Of a stretch of 6,088 bases of DNA, positions 1 to 5,906 are shown piece after piece (position 1 is the stretch's first letter; each line of letters opens with the position of its first letter). The DNA is from Paracoccaceae bacterium (GTDB lineage: Bacteria; Pseudomonadota; Alphaproteobacteria; Rhodobacterales; Rhodobacteraceae). The notes under the pieces were generated by a model. It ran no database searches. It was not told the DNA's origin and was given only the letters and a program-made list of their open reading frames with translations. Made by a program: the position numbers and the translations under genes. Location: contig NVQY01000224.1 of the NCBI GenBank assembly GCA_002400675.1, positions 1 through 6,088 on the forward strand, read 5' to 3'.

Positions 1-42
1 GACAAGCCGCAGGGTATCGCCAAATTGGTTAGCAAATGGTAA
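1..42 (+). CDS. Possible 3' end of an upstream plus-strand gene (partial)
   Basis: Reading from base 1 gives DKPQGIAKLVSKW and then TAA at 40-42, followed by a more AT-rich stretch with a run of five T at 44-48. This looks like the end of a protein that converges on sufA. Thirteen codons are too few to identify a family or to exclude chance. One minus-strand frame is also open across 1-79 but shows no ATG or GTG start. The rest of 1-79 holds nothing I can support; no convincing terminator hairpin is seen for either direction. Confidence 0.25.
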   Translation, partial: DKPQGIAKLVSKW

Positions 43-79
43 ATTTTTGAGGGTAACCGGGGGAAGCGGCCGTTTGGGA

Positions 80-445
80 TCAGGCCCCCGGCATCAGGCT
101 TTCATCGAACTTGATGGATTCGCCACAGCCGCAAGCCTCTGAAACATTTGGGTTTTTAAACTTGAACCCGGCTTCCAGCAGGCTGACTTCGTAGTCGATT
201 TCGGTGCCAAACAGGAACATCTGTGCCATCGGCGCGATCATCACGCGCGCGCCGTCCTGTTCCACCACTTCGTCGTTTGGGTCCTGTTCGGCGACATATT
301 CCATGGTGTATTCCATGCCCGCGCAGCCGCCCTTTTTGACGCCGATCCGCAGGCCAGAGTGACCTTCCTTGGCCATCAGCTTAGTGATCTGCGCCGTCGC
401 TTTGGGCGTCAGGGTAACGGCACTTTTACCGGGGATTCCAAACAT
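80..445 (-). CDS. sufA: SufA/IscA-type iron-sulfur cluster carrier (HesB family)
   Basis: This is a 121-residue A-type carrier, a cytosolic protein that accepts an Fe-S cluster from the scaffold and delivers it to apo-enzymes. The three invariant cysteines of the family are present: Cys41 in KKGGCAGMEY, and Cys105 and Cys107 in ACGCGES near the C-terminus. The length is normal for the family. The ATG at 445 is preceded by a strong AGGAG with an 8-nt spacer, which fixes the start. It lies 27 nt downstream of sufT on the same strand and is probably cotranscribed with it. SufA, IscA and ErpA cannot be separated safely by eye; the adjacent SufT makes SufA the likeliest name. The family assignment is firm, the exact orthology less so. 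Confidence 0.93.
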   Translation of the reverse strand: MFGIPGKSAVTLTPKATAQITKLMAKEGHSGLRIGVKKGGCAGMEYTMEYVAEQDPNDEVVEQDGARVMIAPMAQMFLFGTEIDYEVSLLEAGFKFKNPNVSEACGCGESIKFDESLMPGA

Positions 446-472
446 TATTTTCTCTCCTGATCCGGTTGCGGA

Positions 473-835
473 TTACATGAAACCCAGTTCCAGGCGGGCT
501 TCGTCCGACATCATTTCCATGCCCCAGGGTGGCTCCCAGACCAGTTCCACATCGACCTGTTTGATACCCGGCAAGGGTTCAATTGCGTCGGCCACCCAGC
601 CGGGCATTTCGCCGGCCACGGGACAGCCGGGGGCGGTCAGGGACATCAGCACTTTGACCGCGTTTTCAGCGTTGATATCAATGGTATATATCAACCCCAG
701 TTCGTAGATATTGACCGGGATTTCCGGATCAAAAACGCTTTTGCAGGCCTCGACCACCTGATCATAAAGCGGGTGGTCTGTGGTGGAGGGCACAATCAGC
801 GGTGCGCCTTCAAGCGGTTCGGTTGCGTGGGTCAT
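473..835 (-). CDS. sufT: SufT, MIP18/DUF59-family Fe-S cluster assembly factor
   Basis: The product has 120 residues and belongs to the MIP18 (DUF59) family. SufT proteins of this family help Fe-S protein maturation in the cytosol, often from suf operons. Visible family motifs are DPEIPVNIYELGLIY (residues 36-50), LTAPGCPVAGE with the conserved Cys71 (66-76), and WEPPWGMEMMSDEARLELG close to the C-terminus. I chose the ATG at 835 because GAGG lies about 6 nt upstream and a TATAAT box just beyond that. The frame stays open to a TTG at 931, but using it would add 32 residues unlike the family and run through the promoter. The TAA stop is 27 nt before sufA, so the two form a small operon. No sufBCDS genes are within the window. 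Confidence 0.93.
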   Translation of the reverse strand: MTHATEPLEGAPLIVPSTTDHPLYDQVVEACKSVFDPEIPVNIYELGLIYTIDINAENAVKVLMSLTAPGCPVAGEMPGWVADAIEPLPGIKQVDVELVWEPPWGMEMMSDEARLELGFM

Positions 836-855
836 ATCTGCCTCGTTTGTCTTAC

Positions 856-893
856 CTGAGTGATTATATAGGGATTGTTTTGCCCATCGTCCA
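856..893 (-). promoter_or_regulatory. Probable sigma-70 promoter of sufT-sufA
   Basis: On the minus strand a perfect TATAAT occupies 868-863, about 28 bp upstream of the sufT ATG. The only -35-like hexamer I see is TGGACG at 893-888 (4 of 6 matches, 19-bp spacer). A start near 856 would give a leader of about 20 nt. The weak -35 together with repeats just upstream fits an activator-dependent promoter, but that is inference. Confidence 0.45.
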
Positions 894-909
894 GTGGGGC
901 AATGTGCGA

Positions 910-960
910 CGGGTTGTCTGTTTTGTACCAAGCCTAAAGCGGGGTTTGTCCGTTTTGTAC
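910..960. repeat. Two tandem direct repeats upstream of sufT (candidate regulator site)
   Basis: On the plus strand TTGTCTGTTTTGTAC (914-928) and TTGTCCGTTTTGTAC (946-960) match at 14 of 15 positions and are exactly 32 bp apart, about three helical turns. Looser similarity (CGGG and CGGGG) extends to 910 and 940. The right copy contains a perfect 10-bp palindrome, TTTGTACAAA (954-963). The copies would be centred roughly 65 and 97 bp upstream of the inferred sufT transcription start. I do not recognise the motif as a known iron-response box. Confidence 0.55.
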
Positions 961-984
961 AAATTGTTCAGCGCGCGGATACGG

Positions 985-1020
985 GTCAGGCCGGCCCGTT
1001 GCCTTTGGGTCCGGCCTGGC
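985..1020 (-). terminator. GC-rich hairpin between amidohydrolase and sufT (possible terminator)
   Basis: CAGGCCGG (987-994) pairs perfectly with CCGGCCTG (1011-1018). CCC (995-997) with GGG (1007-1009) extends the stem inward past one bulged T, leaving a 9-nt loop. It lies about 30 nt beyond the amidohydrolase stop codon. No U-run follows on either strand, so it is not a canonical intrinsic terminator; it could stabilise the 3' end or mark Rho-dependent ending. A weaker hairpin (1043-1049 with 1055-1061) spans the stop codon itself. Confidence 0.3.
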
Positions 1021-1049
1021 AAAGTCGTCGACGGCGCAACGGGGCACCG

Positions 1050-3086
1050 TCATGCGGTGTCGAGATTCTGTGCCCAATGAGCCGAGACCAGCCAGCCGAA
1101 AGTGTTCGAGCTACAGCAGCTTGGATTGGCCCGACCCACCGGGGTCTGTGCCATTTCCTGCGCGCAGGTCTGGGCTGGTTCATTGCAACAGCCGCATCCC
1201 GCGCCGGAGCCGGTCAGGTTCTTGCCCGCGAGGGTAACCGCCGCCAGTTGCGTTTGGTGATCGCGCGGGACGGAAAATTCAGTCTTGCGCCGGTCCTTGG
1301 CCACGGGAAAAATCCGGCCTTCGTGAATCGTGCCCCAGATCGGAATGTCTTTCAGCGTTTCGGGGTCGACCCCATAGGGGTCCTGTTCAAGCACCGTCAG
1401 ATTGGCCAGCTTGCCCGGCTCAAGGCTGCCGATTTGTTTTTCCAGCCCAAGCGAAAAGGCGGCATCAATGGTGATTGCCCGCAACGCGCGATCAACCGAA
1501 ATGCGTTGTTCGGGACCGGCCACACGCCCGGACACGGTCAGCCGGTTCACCGCCGCCCACGCCAGAAACAACGGTTGCGCCGGGGCCATCGGCATATCCG
1601 AATGGAACGACATCGACACGCCGGCGCGGTCCACATCCCCCAGACGCACCAGTTCGTCGGCCCGTTCCGGTCCCATGCCAATTTCGCCGTAGCGGTCGGC
1701 AAGGGCGGTCACATAATAGGGGTTGGCACTGACGATCGCGCCCAGGACCTTGATCTTGTCCACCTGCTCGGGGCGGGCATAGCCGAAATGCACAATGACG
1801 GTGCGGTGATCATGGCGCGGGGTGCGGCGCATGTTCATTTCCAGCGCGTCCAGCACCATATCAAGCCCGGCGTCGCCGTTCTGGTGGATGTGGATCTGAT
1901 AGCCCGCCTCCCAGTAGGTCTGGAACGCCTTGTTGAACAAAGCGGGTTCCATGATCCATTCACCGCCATGCCCGTCCAGATAGGGTTCGGACATCTTCAT
2001 AAGCTGGCTATAGATCGCGCCATCGGCAAACAGTTTCACCCGGTCCGGCAGATAGGCGGTCTTGCCCTCGCCCCAGTCCAGCACCGATTTGGCCGCCGCC
2101 ACGATTTCGTTCGCCGGTTTGGTTTGGGCAAGGGTTTTGCCGTCGGGTAGAAAATAGGTGCGAAATGGCACATCAGCGCCGCCAAGCACACGGTTCTGTG
2201 CATCCTGCAACGGTTTGGACAACACGCCGCCCGGCTCGCAGGTCATGGTGATGCCGGCCCGGTGCAGATAGTCCCGCGTCAGTTCCAGCCCGGCAATAAG
2301 GCGTTCGGGCGTGGCGACAACCGGGGCCAGAGAGGGCATGATGGCAAAGGCGCCGGCCTCGTAGAAATGGCCGGTTTCCAGATCAATCTGGCCCTGTTCC
2401 TGATCGCTGCGGGTGCGCACAAAGGCGTCGTCCAGCCCGAACAATTCCAGCGCCGGAGTGTTGAGGACAAATTCATGCGCCGAGCGGTGCCAGATCATGA
2501 TCGGCCTTGTGGCGCTGATCGCGTCCAGTTCGGGTCGGCGCACAAGGCCGTGGAAATAGTGGTGATAGCCCCATGTCAGCAGGGGCGCGTCCGGGTCTTT
2601 GATTTCGGCCTCGGCCTGTGTCAGGCGGGCGATGTAATCTTGCGCGCTAAGGGCCGCCGGGGACAGGCCGGTGGGCAGGTTCCAATCCTCGATGGCGATG
2701 ATTTCCAGCGTCATGGTCAGGGCCGACAACAGCGGGTGCAGGTGCTGGTCAATCAGCCCGGCAATCAGGATTTTGTCGGCGAACTGATCGTCCACCACAT
2801 GTTGTTGCGGGCCGATTGCCGCAATTACCGCGTCGTAACTGCCCGTGGTCAACACCCGGTCGCCAAGAATGGCCACCGTATCAGCCGCGCTGTCGCGCGC
2901 TTGGGTGCCCGGCGCCATGGTCAGTACTTTTTTGGCACGATAGACGCGAACCTCGGGCAGGCGCACGGCCCCCAATGCCATGTCCTGCAAGGTGGTGGCA
3001 CCCTGCCCGACACTTGCGGCGATGCCTGAGGCGCTGAGTCCAAGAACCACAGAGCGGCGACCAATTTTCTTGCCGGGAGTTTTCAT
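1050..3086 (-). CDS. Exported Amidohydro_3 (YtcJ-like) metal-dependent hydrolase with Cys-rich tail
   Basis: The 678-residue product belongs to the Amidohydro_3 branch (COG1574, YtcJ/AepA-like) of the amidohydrolase superfamily. The substrate is unknown. The expected metal and catalytic positions are present: DQHLH (His115, His117), VKLFADGA (Lys351), IHIHQNGD (His399, His401), VIVHFGYARPEQ (His433) and FHSD (His495, Asp497). The N-terminus KKIGRRSVVLGLSASG (Arg10-Arg11) resembles a twin-arginine signal, which predicts export already folded; no clear peptidase site is seen. After the last typical strand, IPIWGTIHEGR, about 85 extra residues follow, with Cys at 631, 633, 634, 641, 657 and 658. 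The ATG at 3086 lies 7 nt from AAGGA; the adjacent ATG at 3089 is 4 nt away and equally possible. It is separated from nfeD by about 137 bp, so it is probably its own unit. Confidence 0.9.
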   Translation of the reverse strand: MKTPGKKIGRRSVVLGLSASGIAASVGQGATTLQDMALGAVRLPEVRVYRAKKVLTMAPGTQARDSAADTVAILGDRVLTTGSYDAVIAAIGPQQHVVDDQFADKILIAGLIDQHLHPLLSALTMTLEIIAIEDWNLPTGLSPAALSAQDYIARLTQAEAEIKDPDAPLLTWGYHHYFHGLVRRPELDAISATRPIMIWHRSAHEFVLNTPALELFGLDDAFVRTRSDQEQGQIDLETGHFYEAGAFAIMPSLAPVVATPERLIAGLELTRDYLHRAGITMTCEPGGVLSKPLQDAQNRVLGGADVPFRTYFLPDGKTLAQTKPANEIVAAAKSVLDWGEGKTAYLPDRVKLFADGAIYSQLMKMSEPYLDGHGGEWIMEPALFNKAFQTYWEAGYQIHIHQNGDAGLDMVLDALEMNMRRTPRHDHRTVIVHFGYARPEQVDKIKVLGAIVSANPYYVTALADRYGEIGMGPERADELVRLGDVDRAGVSMSFHSDMPMAPAQPLFLAWAAVNRLTVSGRVAGPEQRISVDRALRAITIDAAFSLGLEKQIGSLEPGKLANLTVLEQDPYGVDPETLKDIPIWGTIHEGRIFPVAKDRRKTEFSVPRDHQTQLAAVTLAGKNLTGSGAGCGCCNEPAQTCAQEMAQTPVGRANPSCCSSNTFGWLVSAHWAQNLDTA

Positions 3087-3093
3087 CATGACA

Positions 3094-3147
3094 TCCTTAA
3101 ACTGTTTACTGACCAAAATTACACAGGGATCACAGACAGTTTTAAGG
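3094..3147 (-). promoter_or_regulatory. Inverted repeat covering the Shine-Dalgarno of the amidohydrolase
   Basis: CCTTAAACTGT (3095-3105) and ACAGTTTTAAGG (3136-3147) on the plus strand are inverted repeats differing by one extra T, 30 nt apart. In the minus-strand transcript the downstream arm contains AAGG of the AAGGA ribosome binding site (3098-3094), which would pair with CCUU of the upstream arm. This could be an RNA hairpin that limits translation, or a DNA operator. A TGTAAT -10-like hexamer (3123-3118) sits in the loop; if it is the real promoter, the upstream arm is not transcribed and the operator reading is favoured. Confidence 0.4.
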
Positions 3148-3182
3148 TAAGCACCGGGCAAAATCAACGTTTCCGACGGGTT

Positions 3183-3211
3183 GGGCGAGCCGCCGCCTGC
3201 GTTGCCCGCCC
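3183..3211 (-). terminator. Imperfect hairpin downstream of nfeD (weak terminator candidate)
   Basis: GGGCGAGC (3183-3190) pairs with GCCCGCCC (3204-3211) at 7 of 8 positions around a 13-nt loop, beginning 13 nt beyond the nfeD stop. On the minus strand no immediate U-run follows; the nearest is a TTTT about 20 nt on. It may help end the qmcA-nfeD transcript, but the region is GC-rich and chance pairing is plausible. Confidence 0.25.
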
Positions 3212-3223
3212 TGCCCGGCCCGT

Positions 3224-3496
3224 TCAATCGTTGATGTCACCCTCGAACGTCTTGACCTGCCCCTTGGGCATCGCGAAGAACCGGCGCATCAGCAGCCATG
3301 CGACCAGTGACAGACCGGCGAAGATCAGCAGCAGCGCGGGCAGGCCAAAGGTGACGCCGATGTTGAGCAGGATCAGAGAGACTGCGAATGCGCCGATGGC
3401 AAAGCCGAGGAAGATAAAGCCCGGCAGGATGATTTCGATTATGGCCAGCGCCAATGCGGCTGCCATCCAGACCCACCAGAGGGTGTAAAAGGTCAT
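3224..3496 (-). CDS. Short NfeD-like membrane protein, partner of the SPFH protein
   Basis: This 90-residue inner-membrane protein has hydrophobic segments at about 5-24, 25-47 and 52-70, then a short charged cytosolic tail ending in FEGDIND. NfeD-family proteins are usually encoded beside SPFH proteins; Escherichia coli qmcA-ybbJ is the model pair. The family is inferred from the membrane topology, the ELxxPGFIFLG-like segment (IIEIILPGFIFLGFAIG, 19-35) and the context. It stops soon after the membrane region and lacks the C-terminal OB-fold found in members of about 150 residues. The ATG at 3496 overlaps the qmcA stop as ATGA, implying translational coupling; AAAGG lies 9 nt upstream. The short form looks natural rather than truncated, because no reading continues the domain in another frame. 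Confidence 0.82.
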   Translation of the reverse strand: MTFYTLWWVWMAAALALAIIEIILPGFIFLGFAIGAFAVSLILLNIGVTFGLPALLLIFAGLSLVAWLLMRRFFAMPKGQVKTFEGDIND

Positions 3497-4386
3497 TTGA
3501 TTGAGCCTTTCAGCATTTTGAACGCGTTGCCAAAGGCTTCGGCGGCGTCTGCGGGCAGGATAATGGTTTGTTTGCCGGTCCCGTTGCCAAGAATGGCGAG
3601 GGCTTCGACCTGTTTCAGGGCGATCTGGTATTGGGCCGCCTCAAGGCCGTTTTCCTTGATCGCCACGGCGACGACGCTGGTGGCATAGGCTTCGGCGTCG
3701 GCCTGGATGCGGCGCGCCTTGGCGGTTTGTTCTGCGGCATAAAGCGTGGCATCGGCGGCAAGTTCCACGGCGCGGCGAGAGCCTTCGGCCTCGGTCACTT
3801 GCGCCCGGCGCGCACGTTCGGCGTTCAGCTGTTGCATCATGGCGTCACGGGTGGCCTGATCAAGGTTCACATCTAGGATCTCGGTGCGGGTCACTTCGAT
3901 GCCCCAGTCATCGACCGCTTGTTCGACCGATAACTTGATGGTGGTGATCAGTTGGTCGCGGTTTGACTGCACCTCGTCGAGGTCCATTTTGCCGATCTCG
4001 GCGCGCACAATGCCGGTGACGGTGGTGGCAATGGCGGCGTCCACGTCACGGATCCGGTAGACGGTCTTTTCCGGTTCGATGATGCGGTAAAACACCGAAG
4101 TTTCCACCTGAACCAACACGTTATCCTTAGAGATCGCGTCCTGTTGTGCCGACGGCAGCTGGCGTTCAAGGATCGAGATTTTATGCGCCACCACGTCGAG
4201 AAACGGCACCACAAAGTTGATCCCCGGCCCCAGCACCGAATGCAGTCGGCCAAAGCGCTGGACCACGAATTTCTCGGATTGCGGTACGATGCGCACGCCT
4301 TTGAAGATGATGACAATCAGGAATATCGCACCCAGAATGTAGATGGCGCTGCTGGATAACAGGTCTAATATTTGCTGTTCGGTCAT
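3493..4386 (-). CDS. qmcA: QmcA-like SPFH/band 7 (stomatin-prohibitin) membrane protein
   Basis: The product has 297 residues. One N-terminal membrane segment (about 14-28) is followed by the SPFH core, with typical stretches VPQSEKFVVQRFGR (34-47), GPGINFVVPFLD (53-64) and VRAEIGKMDLDEVQSNRD (127-144). An Ala/Glu/Arg-rich helix (about 178-235), likely coiled coil, and a C-terminal region ending LPADAAEAFGNAFKMLKGSIK come next. Such proteins form large ring-like oligomers that organise membrane microdomains and often control membrane proteases. Length and layout match QmcA/YbbK. The start at 4386 has GAGG 5 nt upstream. It overlaps nfeD by 4 nt. The name rests on family resemblance and on the NfeD neighbour; HflK and HflC are less likely because they occur as a pair. 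Confidence 0.93.
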   Translation of the reverse strand: MTEQQILDLLSSSAIYILGAIFLIVIIFKGVRIVPQSEKFVVQRFGRLHSVLGPGINFVVPFLDVVAHKISILERQLPSAQQDAISKDNVLVQVETSVFYRIIEPEKTVYRIRDVDAAIATTVTGIVRAEIGKMDLDEVQSNRDQLITTIKLSVEQAVDDWGIEVTRTEILDVNLDQATRDAMMQQLNAERARRAQVTEAEGSRRAVELAADATLYAAEQTAKARRIQADAEAYATSVVAVAIKENGLEAAQYQIALKQVEALAILGNGTGKQTIILPADAAEAFGNAFKMLKGSIK

Positions 4387-4406
4387 GGGAGCCTCATTTG
4401 TTACTT

Positions 4407-4434
4407 ATTATTGTGTGCAATGGTATACAGTTAA
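4407..4434 (-). promoter_or_regulatory. Candidate promoter of qmcA-nfeD
   Basis: On the minus strand TTAACT (4434-4429, 4 of 6 to TTGACA) is followed after 16 bp by AATAAT (4412-4407, 5 of 6 to TATAAT). Transcription would start near 4400, leaving a leader of about 14 nt before the qmcA ATG. The stretch is locally AT-rich compared with the genes. A small interrupted palindrome, AACTG-G-CAGTT (4440-4450), lies just upstream. Confidence 0.3.
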
Positions 4435-4502
4435 GCGCGAACTGGCAGTTTTCAAGGTGCTGGCACAGTATTAGCAGCAAACCGACTGGGCCGCGAGGCG
4501 TC

Positions 4503-4530
4503 GTTTTGCAAAACCGTGCGCGGCTTGCAA
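4503..4530. promoter_or_regulatory. Palindrome pair upstream of tgt (possible operator)
   Basis: GTTTTGCAAAAC (4503-4514) is a perfect 12-bp palindrome. A second TTGCAA palindrome (4525-4530) follows with its centre 19 bp further on. Both lie 50-80 bp before the tgt start, in the divergent region shared with qmcA. I could not find a convincing -35/-10 pair for tgt. Short AT-rich palindromes also arise by chance, so the role is uncertain. Confidence 0.25.
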
Positions 4531-4569
4531 ACCGGATCGTGATCGGGCAAATGCCAAGTCCCAGCCATG

Positions 4570-4574
4570 AAAGG
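4570..4574 (+). promoter_or_regulatory. Ribosome binding site that fixes the tgt start
   Basis: AAAGG lies 7 nt before the ATG at 4582. The in-frame ATG at 4567 overlaps this site's 5' side and has no Shine-Dalgarno match before it. The protein from 4582 ([14 protein letters not shown]) begins as Tgt proteins normally do. Confidence 0.6.
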
Positions 4575-4581
4575 TGCCGCC

Positions 4582-5712
4582 ATGCCCACGCCGTTTTCCT
4601 ATGATCTGAACGCCACCGACGGCAAGGCCCGTACCGGGGTGATCCACACTGCCCGAGGCGATATAGCCACGCCCGCGTTCATGCCGGTTGGCACTGCTGC
4701 CACGGTCAAGGCGATGTTGCCCGAAAGTGTTGCCGCCACGGGGGCCGATATTCTGCTGGGCAACACCTATCATCTGATGCTGCGCCCCACCGCCGAGCGG
4801 ATTGCGCGGTTGGGGGGGCTGCACAAGTTCATGAACTGGGACAAGCCGATCCTGACGGATTCCGGCGGGTTTCAGGTGATGAGCCTGTCGGGGTTGCGAA
4901 AACTGACCGAAACTGGCGTGACCTTTAAAAGCCACATAGATGGCTCCAAGCACGAGATCACGCCGGAGCGTTCGATGGAGATTCAGGCGTTGCTGGGCAG
5001 TGATATTGTCATGTGTTTCGACGAATGCACCCCCTTTCCCGCCACCGAGGCGCAGGCGTTGGAGTCCATGCGTCTGTCGATGCGGTGGGCGGCGCGGTCA
5101 CGCGATGGGTTTGGTGATCGGCCGGGCCATGCGTTGTTTGGTATTCAACAGGGCAGCGTTTTCCCCGAACAGCGGGCCGAAAGTGCTGAAAAGCTGACCG
5201 GGATCGGTTTTGACGGTTATGCGGTGGGCGGTCTTGCGGTGGGCGAAGGACAGCAAAGCATGTTTGAGGTGTTGGATTACGCGCCGGACATGCTGCCCAC
5301 GGATCGCCCGCGTTATCTGATGGGGGTGGGTAAGCCGGATGATATCGTCGGGGCCGTGGCGCGGGGCATCGACATGATGGACTGTGTTTTGCCGTCGCGA
5401 TCCGGGCGCACGGGGCAGGTTTTCACCCGGCGCGGGGTGGTCAACATCAAGAACGCGCGCCATGCGGACGATCCGCGCCCGCTGGATGAAAACTGTACCT
5501 GCCCGGCTTGCCGGTCCTATTCGCGCGCCTATCTGCATCATGTGTTCCGGGCGCAGGAGATGATATCGGGGATGTTGCTGACGTGGCACAACCTGCATTA
5601 TTATCAAGAGCTTATGCAGGGGATGCGCGAGGCTATCGCGGACGGTGTGTTCGCGCAGTTTCAGCTGGATTTCCATGCGCAACGGGCCATGGGTGATATT
5701 GAGCCAGTTTAG
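4582..5712 (+). CDS. tgt: Queuine tRNA-ribosyltransferase (tRNA-guanine transglycosylase)
   Basis: This 376-residue cytosolic enzyme exchanges guanine-34 of GUN-anticodon tRNAs (Asp, Asn, His, Tyr) for preQ1, a step of queuosine synthesis. Key residues are all visible: Asp93 in TDSGGFQ (general acid/base), Asp147 in CFDECTP (base recognition), GGLAVGE (216-222), and Asp267 in [15 protein letters not shown], the nucleophile equivalent to Asp280 of the Zymomonas enzyme. The zinc site is Cys305, Cys307, Cys310 and His336, with the same spacing as the Zymomonas set. It is full-length with no frameshift. The start at 4582 follows from its ribosome binding site. It is transcribed away from qmcA and has no queuosine-pathway neighbour in view; preQ1-synthesis or queA genes would lie outside the window. 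Confidence 0.98.
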   Translation: MPTPFSYDLNATDGKARTGVIHTARGDIATPAFMPVGTAATVKAMLPESVAATGADILLGNTYHLMLRPTAERIARLGGLHKFMNWDKPILTDSGGFQVMSLSGLRKLTETGVTFKSHIDGSKHEITPERSMEIQALLGSDIVMCFDECTPFPATEAQALESMRLSMRWAARSRDGFGDRPGHALFGIQQGSVFPEQRAESAEKLTGIGFDGYAVGGLAVGEGQQSMFEVLDYAPDMLPTDRPRYLMGVGKPDDIVGAVARGIDMMDCVLPSRSGRTGQVFTRRGVVNIKNARHADDPRPLDENCTCPACRSYSRAYLHHVFRAQEMISGMLLTWHNLHYYQELMQGMREAIADGVFAQFQLDFHAQRAMGDIEPV

Positions 5713-5739
5713 GCGAGCGATCTGCATTGGAGTGATGAG

Positions 5740-5866
5740 GGGCGCGCCTGACCTTGGGGAGGCGTTCTCTGGCCGCTATCTGGCACCCGCGCGCAACCAG
5801 TTCAAACCTTGGATGATGTTGCGACGGTGCAATGCGCTTTCCCGGGGGGAAGGTCAGGCGCGGCCC
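5740..5866. repeat. Long inverted repeat in the gap after tgt
   Basis: CGCGCCTGACCTT (5743-5755) and AAGGTCAGGCGCG (5850-5862) are perfect 13-bp inverted repeats separated by 94 nt. Skipping one bulged G (5863), GGG (5740-5742) and CCC (5864-5866) lengthen the stem to 16 pairs. Between the arms GGGA (5757-5760) can pair with TCCC (5840-5843). A 13-bp perfect arm is more than expected from GC content alone over this distance. It could be a dispersed intergenic element of the MITE or REP type, a structured RNA, or a bidirectional 3'-end structure; the window holds only one copy. Confidence 0.5.
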
Positions 5867-5882
5867 GGCGGCAGAGCCGGGC
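5863..5882. terminator. GC-rich hairpin between convergent genes
   Basis: GCCCGGC (5863-5869) and GCCGGGC (5876-5882) form a perfect 7-bp stem with loop GGCAGA. The hairpin lies 25 bp beyond the stop of the minus-strand partial gene and 150 bp after tgt. No T-run follows in either direction. It shares bases 5863-5866 with the longer inverted repeat, so the two folds are alternatives at that edge. Confidence 0.3.
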
Positions 5883-5906
5883 GGGACGTTGTTGGCAGGG
5901 GAAGCG

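Noticed and set aside
20..58. Small palindromes and the T-run downstream of sufA as an intrinsic terminator
   Set aside because: Arms are only about 5 bp, AT-rich and badly placed relative to the T-run, so I do not call a terminator.
836..931. Upstream TTG start for sufT
   Set aside because: The extension runs through the TATAAT box and one repeat copy and is unlike the family N-terminus.
894..2150. 418-codon plus-strand open frame
   Set aside because: It lies antisense to the amidohydrolase, is rich in Arg, His, Gly and Gln, shows no domain, and its first part crosses the sufT upstream repeats. The minus-strand frame carries the complete metal-binding set.
2262..3029. 255-codon plus-strand open frame
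   Set aside because: Another antisense shadow of the amidohydrolase, produced by GC-rich codon bias; no motif or ribosome binding site supports it.
3087..3227. Upstream TTG start for the amidohydrolase overlapping the nfeD stop
   Set aside because: It would add 47 residues of unrelated sequence before the twin-arginine signal and lacks a good Shine-Dalgarno; ATG 3086 or 3089 has AAGGA at a suitable distance.
4567..4581. Upstream ATG start for tgt
   Set aside because: There is no ribosome binding site before 4567, whereas AAAGG sits 7 nt before 4582 and the shorter N-terminus matches Tgt proteins.
4471..4953. 160-codon minus-strand open frame
   Set aside because: Antisense to the start of tgt and to its promoter region; no ribosome binding site or motif.
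5098..5727. 209-codon minus-strand open frame
   Set aside because: Antisense to the catalytic and zinc-binding half of tgt; His/Arg-rich with no recognisable domain.
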